DNA from: Siphonodentalium dalli
Taxonomy: Eukaryota; Mollusca; Scaphopoda; Gadilida; Siphonodentaliidae
Reading direction: 5' to 3'
NCBI GenBank assembly: GCA_032622095.1
Contig: CP136063.1
Span: 219,189,982-219,253,981, forward strand
Length of the DNA stretch: 64,000 nt
The position numbers were made by a program, and so were the translations under genes. The notes beneath the pieces are model-generated. The model was not told the DNA's origin and searched no databases. It worked only from the letters and a program-made list of their open reading frames with translations. Positions 1-14,462 of the stretch are shown here, piece by piece; the first letter of the stretch is position 1; each line of letters opens with the position of its first letter.

Positions 1-1754
1 TATCAACTTCAATAAAATGCCACCTGGTGGTGAACCTGTTTATTTAAAGGGACATAGCTCATTCAAGCTTTCAAATTGTGTCTATACGTAATTTCGAAGG
101 AGTTATAAGATAGGTTGACAAATACACGACTTATTGATATACCAGCTTCATGTGCTCTGAGCAATACGTGCCATGATCACAGCCATTTTCCATCGATTTG
201 CAATAAGTTAATTCATAAGTGAAGCTAACTCTCTTTATTCCTACCATATCAGGAATAGACTAACACGGAACGCTCTTTTCTGTTCAATGACATGTACATG
301 GCTGTTGTTTGTTTGGGACCCAAACACTGTGTTCAAAGTTGTATTTGTTATGATTTCGATGCGTCTTTCTGGGACTTATAATGCCCGTAGAAATGTAGCT
401 AAAGAATGTATCGACCTATGGTGATACCGCGAAAAATTCAAAAGCGAATATTATCAGGTGTATTTTGGATCGCAAACCGTCAAGTGGCTTCAAGTAACTG
501 CTCCACTCATCACATCGTGTATATGAGTAAAGTTTGCACTCAACATACACATACTATTAATTCCACGGACAGTCGCCAATTACACCAAACGTCTTGATGT
601 ATTGTCTTGTGACATGTGCGATTCATTATATGGTATATGGAGAGGGGCTTCATAAGTTGAAAAAACGTGTATCCTAATCCCTTTTGTATATTACGCAGTT
701 AATATATATTAACTCAAGTCCTCAGTTGTCGAGGAAATTAATATAGCTATTATGCCCTACGGGTGTATACTGCCAGTCTGGTCTGGCCGTGTCAACGCAG
801 CTATGTGCATATGTGCATATCTCGCATATTTCGAATTTCACGCGATGCGAGTTATTTTAGGAAATTGCAGTAGACGAAGAGCAATGTCCTGTTCACAATA
901 TAACACAAAATGTGACATCCAATGTTTTTTTCTGGGGATAATTTTCAATATTAGTAATATAAACAAGACATCCGGTATCATTTTCGGAAGATGTAATTTA
1001 ATTTCGGTAATTATATACAACAAACTGTTTTATCCGCATACGCCAAATATTACGGCAAATAAAAAAAGCGGAACGTCGATAAACAGGTATCGGAAACAAA
1101 TTCGATAAGGACTAATCAACAATGTTGCATATTTGAAATATAACGTATAATAATATATAATAGTCATATAGTAACATGTATAACAAATGTATTGCATTTG
1201 CACTGTATTGCAGTTTTGTGAACTATTTTATGTTTATATATTCATTACTTGTGTTATTTTTGATGAATACAATTTATTAAAAAAAATATAGGAGCTATGG
1301 GGTAACCTTGATTGATAACGTTATTGCGTACCTGTTAAACTTTTTTGCAAGATGTTATATCTTTGCGGATGTCTCATTGTTTCAGTGTGTAACTTTTATG
1401 ATCGCGTTAACTGCTTTCGATATTTAAGAATGAACAATGGCTGGCTCACTTTTGAAGATTTTATTGCGGGAACACAATGCGTAATATAACCGCTAACATT
1501 TTTATTTAATCCGATTAGTAGATTTTTTGTCCACATTTAGAGGCTTTCTGGTGTGGTGAATGAGAAATATGCAGTAATAAGCCGTAGTTGTAATAATTTG
1601 AAGGATTAGTTGTTTTAACGGAATTCTGAGGTGGTGAATTCATGAAACCAATATATTTTATATTATAATTTCTATATATGCCTAATAATATTATCTTGAG
1701 GGCGTTACCATTTCTGACTATGGTTTTCTTGTAATGGGTTGTTTCCGATTACAG
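1..1754. other. AT-rich stretch, no gene recognised
   Basis: Probably intron 5' of exon E1. E1 begins with a 1-nt split codon, so an upstream exon ending in phase 2 must exist, but I found no convincing one here. Short ORFs in this stretch have no family pattern. Confidence 0.5.
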
Positions 1755-1848
1755 ATTTTACAACAGGACGACAGGAGACTCCCCCAGCTTGAGAAAGAGC
1801 AGCGCAGAAGCAGAGATCAGACGTTACTACGCTCACGTTGTTAACGGG
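1755..1848 (+). CDS. Exon E1 of the ADAM/ADAMTS-like protease (start of catalytic domain)
   Basis: The acceptor is ...gattacag and the donor GTATGT; the exon is 94 nt, one base completing a split codon plus 31 codons. It ends in [10 protein letters not shown], which matches the early reprolysin-domain helix of ADAM/ADAMTS proteins ([13 protein letters not shown]). It ends in phase 0 and joins E2 in phase 0, giving VVNG followed by LDLRLNS. The last 28 nt plus the donor are the seed of a minisatellite that follows directly (1821-2113), so several near-copies of this donor lie downstream. No earlier exon was found in the window. Confidence 0.75.
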
Positions 1849-4800
1849 GTATGTATTTTCCGTTACTACGCTCAGATTGTTAACATGATGCATGTATGTC
1901 ATTCGCGCTACTACGTCCATGTCGTTAACGGATTATGTCATTAGCGTCTCTACGCTCGCGTTGTTAACGGAGTATGTTATTCGCGTTACTACGCTCACGT
2001 TGTTAATAACTGGATACATGTATATTTTTCGCGTTATTACGTTCACGATATTAGCGGAAATATGTCGTTCGCGTTACATTATACGCTCACGTCGTTAACG
2101 GGTATGTCTTTCGCACAACATTGTATTTTTTTATATGAACACCACGATATGGTCGATGTACAACGATTCTAACTGTGTATATCAAGATAATTAAAGTCGT
2201 GTTTGAATGTGCATAGCTCTTTTAAAACTTCATGACGGGAGCTGATGACTGTTCGGGTCCGTGTGAGGCTCCATATTGGAGTGTTATATAATTATCACTT
2301 TCATGACGAGAGCTGCACTGACGGAACATTAATGTCATGTGTCGGTGCATTCTTTGATATTTACGAATCTCCCATATGGAGTCTGGCATATACAAGAGAA
2401 TGCACTGACTTACAAGGTCAATGCAAATATTGTTTATTTATTAGACTTTTTGGGAAGGACCCGGAGGATTTTAAAGGACTGAAAAATATTGATCGGCTAA
2501 TGTTGGAGATTCGCATATAAAAGAGAATGCATTGGCACAGGGTTTTCGCAACAACAAAAAAGGAAGCTCCAGTCATGGAAGGGTTAACTCGTTGTTATTG
2601 TCGGGAATGGATATGTCTAATCAATTGAACTAATGCAATCTGTACTTATCTTGTCAGCATTGTTCAATGGGATTTATATAACCATCTGTACTTATCATGT
2701 CAGCATTGTTCAATGTGATTTATATGACCATGTGTACTTATCGCGTCAGCATTGTTCAATGGGATTGTTAGGGGTTTTCCACATATTTTGGCCTGCTTTG
2801 GGATTGGGAGTGAATTGTGACTGCCGCCCCCGTACTGCGCGACTGTCGGTGTTCCGCTGTTGGGGGAAGGTGTTGACCCTGTTCGTTCTGTAAATTCAGT
2901 TCAGCATTAATTGCTGTCAGTTTGTTGCTGTTTTATCGTGGTTGTTGTTGTTTTGTTTCCGGGTTTCGTTGGCGGTGGTTTCTGACTATTGCCATCAGGG
3001 TTTCTTAACTTTTCTGGCCATGTGCGGGGTTATTAACCCTCTTGTGTGAAACATTGGTCTGACTTTGAAATATTCTGCGATCTAGCACGTGGGTTTATTT
3101 TTATTGGTATTATTATTTCGCTTGGCACACTCCATAGCTTGCATTTGGAAGATCACGTTGGCTGCACTGGCCACTGGCGCGTTATCGCACTGCCGTCTAT
3201 CCATCGACGATACACAACAACTTAAAGTGGTGTGAAACACTATGGTAGTAGTTATTTTTTACAAATATTATATCCAAATTGCCAACACACACCGTCATTC
3301 TAATATATTCATTAAATACATGCAGTGACTCTCGATGGCGAATTCGTTTTCGTTAGTTTATCGACGATAGTTGCGATCCCGAATCGAGAAGTAGATATTT
3401 ACAATTGACCGTGTTCGACGATGTTTACTATGGAGTGGTATGGTCGATTTGCTTGATAATTTTGGCGATGTTAGCAGAATGTTACATTCCTCCAGTTGGC
3501 ACATTGCCAGAATACTAACTTATCAGTTTCGCGCACAAAGTTCATACTGTGTTTTTAAAGAATCAACAGATTTTTAATGTTGGACAATTTGTCTGTGACT
3601 AAATTCAAAAGGTGTTAAAATACACACTTATTGAAATTCGATATCTGGCCACGATGCCTGACAAGCGTTATTTTAATTTATGTTTATCTTGACAAGCGGT
3701 GCTTTAATTATATTCAGCTCGACAAGCGGTTTTTTAATTTACGTTAGCTCGACAGTGGTTTTATAATTTATATTTAGCTCGCCAAGCGGTTTTTTAATTT
3801 ATATTTAGCTTGACATCCGGTTTTATAATTTATGTTTTACCTGACCTGCGGTTTTATAATTTATGTTAGCTTGACATGTGGTTTTATAATCTATATTTAG
3901 CTTGACCTGCGGTTGAACAGCATTGTGGATGACGAGGTTGCGTTGTACATCAGACTTTCTGGTTACGTCATATCAACGGTAAGTTAACCGGACAATACCA
4001 TGTTCTAACTGATTATAGCGAAGTATTGACACAGAAGGTACAGAATACAGTACTGCAATTGCCATAAATTATATTGAACCAAACATATACAACAAATACA
4101 ATAAAGAACAGTACAAAACTGTTGCGTATTTTTGTATCAACGTTGCACGTGCATGGTCAATGTTTCCACAAATCAGAAATATAAATTTCTTGTAAGAAAA
4201 CTCGAAAGACACTTTATGTCACCACTGTTCGTTGGGAGGTGAACTGTAGATTTTGACTACCAAATCATTGTGTGATCCTCCATCAACAATACAATACACT
4301 TGTTCGAAACAGAAGAACTACACAGTTATGTGAGAATATGCAATAACTTACACTCTTTATTTTATTGTCAATATGTGTGTGACTACGAATGCACTCATGC
4401 ACAGGAATGGTTCCGTTAGTTTACAAAGTGAAGATCACCATTACGATTACATACCAATTTCTGCATCACAAGTCTCATTAAAGATCCAATTAATTGGCGA
4501 TTCACCGGTTATATTTTTATAGTGCCCTGACATACGGTTTTAATAACAATCTATGCCATAAAATATGATTCAAATACTATAATTAATCACCATGTGAAAC
4601 GTCTCAGCAAGTGCCAATAGAGTAATAGCAAATAGCTGAAATCGTAGAATCATTTTCCCCGTTATGACTCCCATAATGCAAAAGAATTCAAACTATAGTT
4701 TATTTTCAATTGAAGGGGAATCACACAATATCTAAATATATACAGTTATTCCCCTTCCATTGAAAATAATATACTGTGTGCAGAAACGTGAACACAGAAC

Positions 4801-7800
4801 AGACATTTTAACTCAACAAAAACAGCATGTTCACAGTTTACAACATCAAATAAGTTGAAAATACAATGTTTTGGAGCTTTCTCTTTCAAATGGTATATAA
4901 TATGGCATATATTTTACATAATGTGATCTGGGGCTCGAAAATTGAGTGGGTCTTTAACATTGCCGTTACTTTTTCAAATGACAAGTAGTGCACTGCAGTT
5001 ACAATTACTTTGAAGAGCAGTGCATTACCATCACCGATATTTGTGGGTTAATCCAGTATTACCGCACATACTCTATACCGATCTATAATATATACACAAT
5101 TCAGCATTATCCATACATATTTATGCATATTATATGAACCTCATTATGTATGTTATTATACAATTATGCTCATATATAGCGTTGGTGATCTGAATATAAG
5201 CAAACTATTAATCCAACTTCTCTCCTTCGAGCACAACGGTCAAATGACGACCACAACTAATTAACATAAAATATGCCAACCATAATTATGTTAAATCCAT
5301 TATCTGAGTCATAGCACCAAGGTATCTTTAGTAGTAATACAATCGTCCTGGGATGATATAAATACAAATATATCACCATTCTATATTCAATTCTCATTCC
5401 CTTTCCAATTCTGATTCGAGTTCAAATGCATATATGCTTCACTCTCGTGGTTTCCAACACCTCTCCATACTTGTACATAACGGCCCACCACACTGACCAG
5501 GGGAGCCCACTTTAATCCAACTGTAATTATATGTCATATATGCATATATATCGATCTCTCCTATACTTGGAGGTAATAAAGATATATCTGTAGTTGAATT
5601 CCAGTTAGCTGAGGAGAGTCCATCCGAGAGACGTCGTTAGACGGGTTGTGATTTATCAACCGTGGATCTCGATATCTCCGGTCAACAAACCGCACATCTG
5701 TCATTTGATATGACAATTAAATGTTATCTCCAACAAGACTGTGCCGACTTCATAACCCCACTTATTATGTCAGCTCTTGTGATTAGCCAATCAGCGTTGA
5801 TAAATAGTGATGGTTATATGAACCCATACTAGGTCATTGACTACATATGGAATTTATATTAGGTGCTTATCCACCATCTTGTTTTCAGAAACTCTGTCGC
5901 CTCGTGAATATTTTTTGGTGTATTTTGGTGCCAAGAAAGGGGATATTTGTCGTAATCATTTTTCTGCGAATTTAAAGCCATAGTACCTTGTACCAAAACC
6001 TGCATGCGATTTATTTGAGGAATTCTAAAAACTCATAAATTAACTATCAAAGTCAACAACTTGTAATTACTTCAGGTAATTAGCCATTGATTCAATGCGT
6101 TGACGTTCAATGTCCATGGCGCATCACTCTGACGTTACATAAGTTAATGGCCATAGACCACATATTTAACTTACCAAATTACAATTAATTATAGCGACGA
6201 TAATTAAAGGGATTATCCTGGATTTTGTCCACTGACATAATGAAGACTGTTTGTGCTCCCAAAAATCAAACCAACCATCTTTTAACAATTTTTATATTCG
6301 TTTATAAAATATAAATTACGTCTTAGTACGGTCAATTCATAATTCATTTTGTTAATGATGGTCGAAACCTCGTTTTGCCAAAAACACATAGGATTGTTGT
6401 ATTGCTATAAACTTCAACTTGTGGGGATAACCATCAGTATTCCTGACGACACCAATGACATATTTGACTAATTCAAACGTAATCCAAATGTATTTGAATT
6501 GAATGCCATTTTATGAAGTAAACCATTACTTTGAATTACATGTAAAAAGGACCCCATTACAATTACTTTTCAACACTTGAGAAAATGTAGTGCATTTTAA
6601 GGTAATACCATTACATTTTACGTTTATCCTATCACTACTTAGATCGAATATAGTTTATAAATGTATATTCTGAGCTTACTTTCTTTTCAGAGTGCGAGTA
6701 CATCACCATGGAATAACGGATTGACAAAAGAGAAAAATGGAAGAACGCTTATTCAGGGAAGAGTACTCGATACTTTCAAAGACGAAGTCAAAACATTAGA
6801 TTTCGGTAACATGGCAACGGATCACGTGATGTTATTCACAGCGTAAGTTTTTCCATATTGCTGGATGAGTTCCATCAACGTTGTCACGCGTTCACAAACC
6901 GTTATAAATTGTGCAACTGTGTTTTTGGTGTGTATTAATGGAATATGTCACGTCCAAATTTTCTATATGTGAAGCATTTGACAATTATGTTAATGGGGAA
7001 TGTACCTAAATCCTACCATTTATAAGACGCCTTCTAATATATTCAATGGTGAACATGAAACAAATAATATATTTGAGTTCTATAAATTGCATTCCGCGGG
7101 TTAGCTGCCATCCGTAAAAAAATGATCATCGGTTCGTACTCAGACAGTGAACGTTGGTAGAAGTTGGTCATACATGTTTTATTCCAGCGTGATGTCCATA
7201 TCCATTCGCACGACATTTGTATTTAATAAGCAGGTTGCGAGGTATAAGTTCCCATTCAAACATCTGACGCCAACCACGGGAAACCTACCTCCCTCGTGAT
7301 ATATATTCGTCACAGTATTTTGTTTGTTTTTATATGTAACCCGCCATATCAAATCCAGTCGTAAGTCGGGATTTTTTTACCCTGTGCCAATGCATTCTCT
7401 TATATATGCGAGTCGACCATAGGTCGCCTCGCATATATAAGAGAATGCATTGGCCTAACAATTTTTTATCATTTGTTTTAAATAAATGTTTCTTAAAATT
7501 TTTAGGACATAAAATAAAAAACATCCATTACCCTGCAGGGAGCCCCACACATATATAGAAGCATATAGAAGAGTGTCGTCTGCTCATGTTTTTCTGGGGC
7601 TCTGTATGGGTGAAATTATAAAATTGTTAAAGAATACAAGGAAAAATTATTAAAATTGTAAAAAATTGTTAAGCCAATGCATTCTCTGATATATGCGAGG
7701 CGACCTATGGTCGACTCGCATATATAAGAGAATACATTGGCACAGGGTAAAAAAAATCCCGACTTCTGACTGGATTTGATATGGCGGGTCACATATCGGG

Positions 7801-9225
7801 AGATGATTTAATATTCCGTCCTTATTGACCCTACAACTCGTTGCAAACATGTAATGTTATGCCCCAATTGTTTACAACATACGTACATGGGGAAGTTAGA
7901 TCATGCCATGAATCTCTACTCTGTCTAACGCCCGTATAGATCATATTCCACCAGTAAAAAACCTGGGAACTTCTTGAAGTTTTGACAGCGAACCTTATAA
8001 AGTCAAAAAAATAACAAGGGGAGTATATTTCTTAGTTATTATCTGTTCCTTAATACTTAAACGTGTAGTTCGCAACCTGCCTGCTGGGAATTATGGGAGA
8101 GTATATTAATTAAAAAAAAAATTCTGGACTAACGAACGTTCATTTTAATTCACAGGAATGACTTGTATTGTGAGCTTGGCAGTACCGGAGTTGCAGGCAA
8201 GTTAAACGTTTCTTTGTTATATGATCCGATATTTATTCCATTCATTAAACCCATTCTATAATAAAGATAAACGACGATCATTGCATAACAGGAAATAGTG
8301 ACAAGTGTTTTATTGTTGCACAGACGTGATGCGGAATCGGGGGGGGGGTGAAGAAGAATCGGTGCCTGTGACTCACTCATATTGATATATTTTGAAAGTT
8401 TAATTTAGGCCATTACAAACGTCAAAGAGTCTTATTTATCTGTAGGACTATTTCTTTCCACAGGCGAACGAATCACAATGTATTTGTAGTTTTTGTACCG
8501 ATTCTTGTATCGCGACAATGCTCGTTTCTGTGGCCATATAGCGACTAAGGGTGGATACACACATGCATGTAATCTCTGTAAATATCGTGTATTTGGCGTT
8601 TTACATGGATCATACACACCGTGTAATATGTGTCCGCTGACAACCCAATCATTGCGACTGTGTTTGACCACAGTGAGTTAAACTCGGAACCGCAGAAGAG
8701 CCGTTGACTGGGACAAAGTCGTCAGGCCGCTTAAAATAATTATTCGCGCGATAACTCAAATGGTCGACGTTCTGTTTAAATCATTGCCAGTCTTCTATTG
8801 GTGTTAATACCAGTGATGGCCTCTTCCCCAATGCAGGGGGCTATGACCCGCAACATACACGGGGAGCTATATTATCCCAGAAGCTACCGAATTCACCATT
8901 GCATATTTCCTCGACGGGGGGGTGTGCATGCAGCACCCTGAGTCCTGACACCCTGCTTTATAAATATCGTAGTCATGTCTGTCGTGTCTGTTTTCTACGA
9001 GCGATTAATCTAATATGCAGTAATTTATGCTATTCATATAATTATGAACATATTATACAGCTTTAAATTTGAATGCATGGTGTTGCTGTTTGTCTTCATT
9101 CGGCGAAAGGGTTGCCTAGCTACGAGTTCCCAACTACGTCACCTTTCATCTCTTGTGTTATACAGTTATACATGTAGACGCAAAATTTACAACTATGGAA
9201 TATTTAAGTAAAACATTTATATTAA

Positions 9226-9260
<35 letters not shown>

Positions 9261-12200
9261 ATAATTCAAGCTTGTGACAGTTAGGAGCTTGTTCAACCTT
9301 TGGCTTGAGAAACATATATATAAATGGGGGGGGGTGTCACTCTTTTTAATTTCAACGCTGTACCTGCATTATTTGTTGGCGCTATAATGAATATTAGCAA
9401 TCCCAATTGAATTAATGTTATCACATGAGCTCGCTCTCAAATTATCAGAGAAATCTCAACAAGCCGGTATCATCCTATAAAAGAATTCTGCATATTTTAT
9501 TTTTGTTTTGGATGACCCTGTTTCCAAGAAATGACAGAAACAAATCAAGTATAAAATCGACCGGCTCTAATCCACTTTTCGAAATGAATTATAACTCGTG
9601 AAAAACAGCAACATATATCAGACAAGAATTACTCATTTCGGCATCCATGAAAGAAGACATGTTTATGACTGGCCTGAAATTACTTGATGGCAGGTTGTTT
9701 GATAATGGCTTATAACTACTCACTGGTATTGACCTCTCGCGCGCAGATGATTAATTTTGTCAATTATTGGTGTGGCCATGTAAAATAGATGTATTTTACA
9801 TGGTAACACCAATCATTGATAGCATTAATCGCCTGCGCGCGATCGGTCCATTTCAACGGGCGAGACCAGTGAGTAGTTATAAGCCATTATCAAAATAACT
9901 GCTTTTAGGCCAGTCATAAACATGTCTTATTTCATGGATGCCGAAATGAATAAATCCTGTCTGATATATGTTGCTGTTTTTCACGAGTTTTAATTCATTG
10001 CGAAAAGTGGATATGAGTCCGTCGATTTTATACTTTATTTGTTTCTCGTCATTTCTTGGAAATAGGATCATCAAAAACAAAAATAAAATATGCATAATTT
10101 GAAGGTCTTTTAGGACGATACCTGTTTGTTGAGATTGCTCCGATAATTTGAGAGCGAGCTCATGTGATAACATTCAATTGGGATTTCCATGCAAATATCC
10201 ATTATAGCACCAAAACATTAATGCAGGTACAGCGTTGAAATTAAAAATAGTGACACCCTCCATTTTTCACCCAGCATTTACAGAACAGTATTATAACATT
10301 TTCAACCATAATTCATGATTGCGGGAAGGGGCTGGTTCTCGACAGATTCGAATAGTTATAAGTGAGTTAGTTGAATCTATGAGCCGGGATTATCTGGACA
10401 AGACTGTACAATATAATGTTTTACTTAAATATTCCATAGTTGTAAATGTTGAGTATACATGTATGACACAATGTAGGAAAGGTGATGTAGTTGTGAACTC
10501 GCAGCTAGACTGCCCTTTTCTCGAATGAATACACACAGCAACACAAAACTCTGTACCTTCAAATTTAAAACTGTAATAATATGTTCATAATTATACGAAT
10601 AGCATAAATTGCTGCATATTATAGATTAATCACTCATATAGCAAATAGACACGACAATATTTATGTCAACTACAATATTTATAACTCAGGAGTGAATTCA
10701 GAGGGAGTCAGGACTCAGGGTGCTACATGCCCCTCCCCCCCCCCCCCCCACCCGTCGAGGAAATATGCAATGTTCAGTCCGGTAGCTTCCTGTATAATAT
10801 AGCCCCCATGTTGGGGATCATAGCATCTGCGTTGGGGAAATCCCGAGGCCATCGCTGGTATAAAGATCAAGAGAAGACTAACAGTGATTTGAACAGAACG
10901 CCCACCATTTGGGTTATCGCGCGAATAATTATTTCAAGTGGCCTGACGACTTCGTCCGAGTCAACGGCTATCTGCGCGTGCGGAGCTTGGCTCACTGTGG
11001 TCAAACATAGCCGCAATTATTGGGTTGTCAGCGGAAACATATACACGGTGCGTATGATCCATGTAAAACGCCAAATACACAATATTTACAGAGATTACAT
11101 GCATGTGTGTATCCACCCTAAGGGTACGTTCATACGCTGGCAATATTGCACTGCAAACTGCAAAAATGCCAGCTGAAAAATTGCCAAAACGGATTAATTT
11201 CTGCCCGCTGTCAACAAATCAGCGTTAGTAGTGATCAATGAACGACATTCGTTTTGGGTGATTGATGAGCTGTTTGCAATGTATCAGAACACGGTGCGTG
11301 TTGGTATTCTTAGGCCAGTCAAAATAATGTCACTTGACATGTTGGAATGTGATATCGCCACGGCCAGCTCTCTCGATGGGATGCTGCTCACATATGAGTA
11401 CAATAAACGTCACCTAGACAGGAGATGGTGGGTCCGCACTTGGCTCAACGAAGATAATCGACGAATTCAAATCTTCCCGGGTATCATCCCAAACTCCAAA
11501 CTTGTCATTCCAATAATTTAGTCACAAACTCGTTGGTCTTCATGTTAAGCAAAACAATAAGTTAAAAAAAACGGGGGAGGGGACGTGGTGCTGATGTTAA
11601 ACAAAACAAAGAAATCAAATAAATAGTAATACAAGTTAATCAAAAGCACGCAATATATTGTTATTCAAATGGCATGAATAATAATATAGGCCCATATATG
11701 CTTTATCAATGCCAAAGACTAATATCCCATTATCCCTACTGTTAGACCCCACCACACCACGACGATGACACAACCAGTCACCTTTAAACCACTACAGTTA
11801 CATCGATATCGCAGTCTTGGTAGATGGTGTTGGCACGTATTAGAACCCCAGCTTGATCTGAATTGAGTGATATCTAAATGTGCCATTCTGATCGATACAT
11901 GACCATTTCGATAACAATTGAGAATTTGTACACTGAAGTAAGCACATTTGAAGCAATGCATGGATACTCATAGTGAGTCCTGCCACCACCTCCCCAATAG
12001 CTCACACATTTATGACTCGGAAAGCATCACTTTTGGTACTATTTGTATCACGCCATATCATCATATCCTCATATAACGGAGATCCACATGTATAATTATG
12101 TGTGCATGAGAATCACAGAGAACACACCCGGATCCCATTCGATCGTATCAAGGACGGTACAGACACAATCAATTATTGTTAGTGGCCTTGTGTTGTGGCC

Positions 12201-14390
12201 ACCGGCAGAGAGGTATACACCCGTTATCATATACAACCGTTGATTGTTGACGACCAGCCACGACACAGCACGAGCTCGTCGGTAGCTGGCAAAAATGCCA
12301 GCTAACAAAACAAAACAAAACAACCTTTGCAGCTGGCATTTTTGCAGTTTGCAGTGCAATATTGCCAGCGTATGAACGTACCCTAATGGTACGTTCATAC
12401 GCTGGCAATATTGCACTGCAAACTGCAAAAATGCCAGCTGCAAAGGTTGTTTTGTTTTGTTTTGTATGCTAGCATTTTTGCCAGCTATCGACTAGCTCGT
12501 GCTGGGTCGTGTCTGGTCGTCAACAATCAACGGTGATGTGTAATAACGGCGTATACCTCTCTGTCGGTGGCCACAACACAAGGCCACTGACAATAATTGA
12601 TTGTGTCTGTACCGTCCTTGATACGATCTAATGGGATTGGGTGTGTTCTCTGTGATTCTCATGCACACTTAATTATGACTGTGTATGGATCTCCGTTATA
12701 TGAGGATATGATATGGCGTGATACAAAGAGTACCACAAGTGATGCTTCCCGAGTCATACATGTGGGAGCTATAGGGGAGGTGGTGGCAGGACTCACTATG
12801 CTTCAAATGTGCTTACTTCAGTGAGCATGTACAAATTCTCAATTGTTATCGAAATGGTCATGTATCGATCAGAATGGCACATTGAGATATCACTCAATTC
12901 AGATCAAGCTGGGGTTCGAATACATGTACATGCCAACACCATCTACCCAGACTGCGATATCGATGTAATTGTAGTGATTTAAAAGTGACTGCTTTTGTCG
13001 TGGTGGTGGGACGGGGTCTGACAGTAGGGAACATGGGGTGTTAGTTTTGGCATTGATAAAGCATATATGGGCCTATATAAATATTCATGCCATTTGAATA
13101 ACAATATATTGTGTGCTTTTGATTAATTTGTGTTACTATTTATTTGATTTCTTTGTTTTGTTTAACATCGGCACCACGTCCCCCCGTTTTTCTTAACTTA
13201 TTGTTTTGCTTAACATGAAGACCAACGCGTTTGTGACTAAAATTATTGGAATGACAAGTTTGGAGTTTGGGATGATACCCGGGAAGATTTGAATTCGTCG
13301 GTTATCTTCGTTGAACCAAGTACGGACCCACCATCTCATGTCTAGGTGACGTTTATTGTACTCATATATGAGCAGCATCCTAGCGAGAGAGCTGGACGTG
13401 GCGATATCACATTCCAACATGTCAATTGACATTATTTTGACTGGCCTAAGAATACCAACACGCATCGTGTTCTAATATATTGCAAACAGCTCATCAATCA
13501 GGCAAAACGGTTGTCGTTCATTGATCACTACTAACGCTGATTTGTTGACAGCGGGCAGAAATTAATCCGTTTTGGCAATTTTTCAGCTGGCATTTTTGCA
13601 GTTTGCAGTGCAATATTGCCAGCGTATGAAAGTACCATAAGCGGGATCGTCCCGTTTTGCGGACACCTATATAATAAATGTTATCGGTAGGTTGTGGTAG
13701 AGGTGTGAATAATCCTCTTAATGAATAATTAGGCCTTTCCTAGTTGGTTTGATTGGAATCGATTTGTTTTCTGTTAGCTGTATGCTTTAATTGTTAACGC
13801 TGCAAATTAATGCAGAACATGGATATGTACATATATACAATGGGGTCACTTACATCGTCATCATCATCACCATCGTCAACATCCTCATCGTCATCAACAT
13901 CATCATCATTATTCATCTGCATCGTCATCATCATCGTCATCATCATCAACACCATCATCATCAACACCATCGTCATCACCATCATCATCATCATCGTCAT
14001 CCGAGTCAGCAACACCATCGTCATCATCATCTTCATCATCCGTATTTTTGTCGCCGTCTTTATACATCTTCGTTATCATCTATCGTCACCATTATCCCGT
14101 CATCAACATCGTCAACGTTGTTATCGTCGTCGTCGTCAATCGCCATCAGTGTCGTCGCAAAATCGCCGTAAAAATTTTTGCCCTTTGGATTATGAGAAAT
14201 AGAACGGAAGTTTGGGTTGCATTTATGACTGTTTATTAGTTATGGATAATACATACATGCAAATATATCATACAAAAACATGAGGTACAAACATTAACGA
14301 AACTTATAAATGACAATATACTCAATGACCCCATAACTTGGCCATCTCATCCAGGAACTCTACTCCATCTATCTCGCCTGCCAAGAACTC

Positions 14391-14462
<72 letters not shown>

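Noticed and set aside
1705-2098. ORFs around the E1 array ([20 protein letters not shown])
   Set aside because: Readings of the minisatellite; the E1 frame gives the family pattern.
3919-3978. Alternative E2 start after gaacag at 3920
   Set aside because: It would need a phase-2 upstream exon and would remove LDLRLNS, which matches the family and joins E1 in phase 0.
7330-7850. Recurrent peptides such as [20 protein letters not shown] in many places (7330, 15772, 16126, 17413, 27659, 45520, 47125, 60763)
   Set aside because: They translate the palindromic foldback element; they occur on both strands of the same DNA and end at its borders.
13791-14239. Overlapping His-, Ser/Ile- and Met/Asp-rich ORFs on both strands
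   Set aside because: All are readings of a cat/cgt trinucleotide repeat; no Met context or family.
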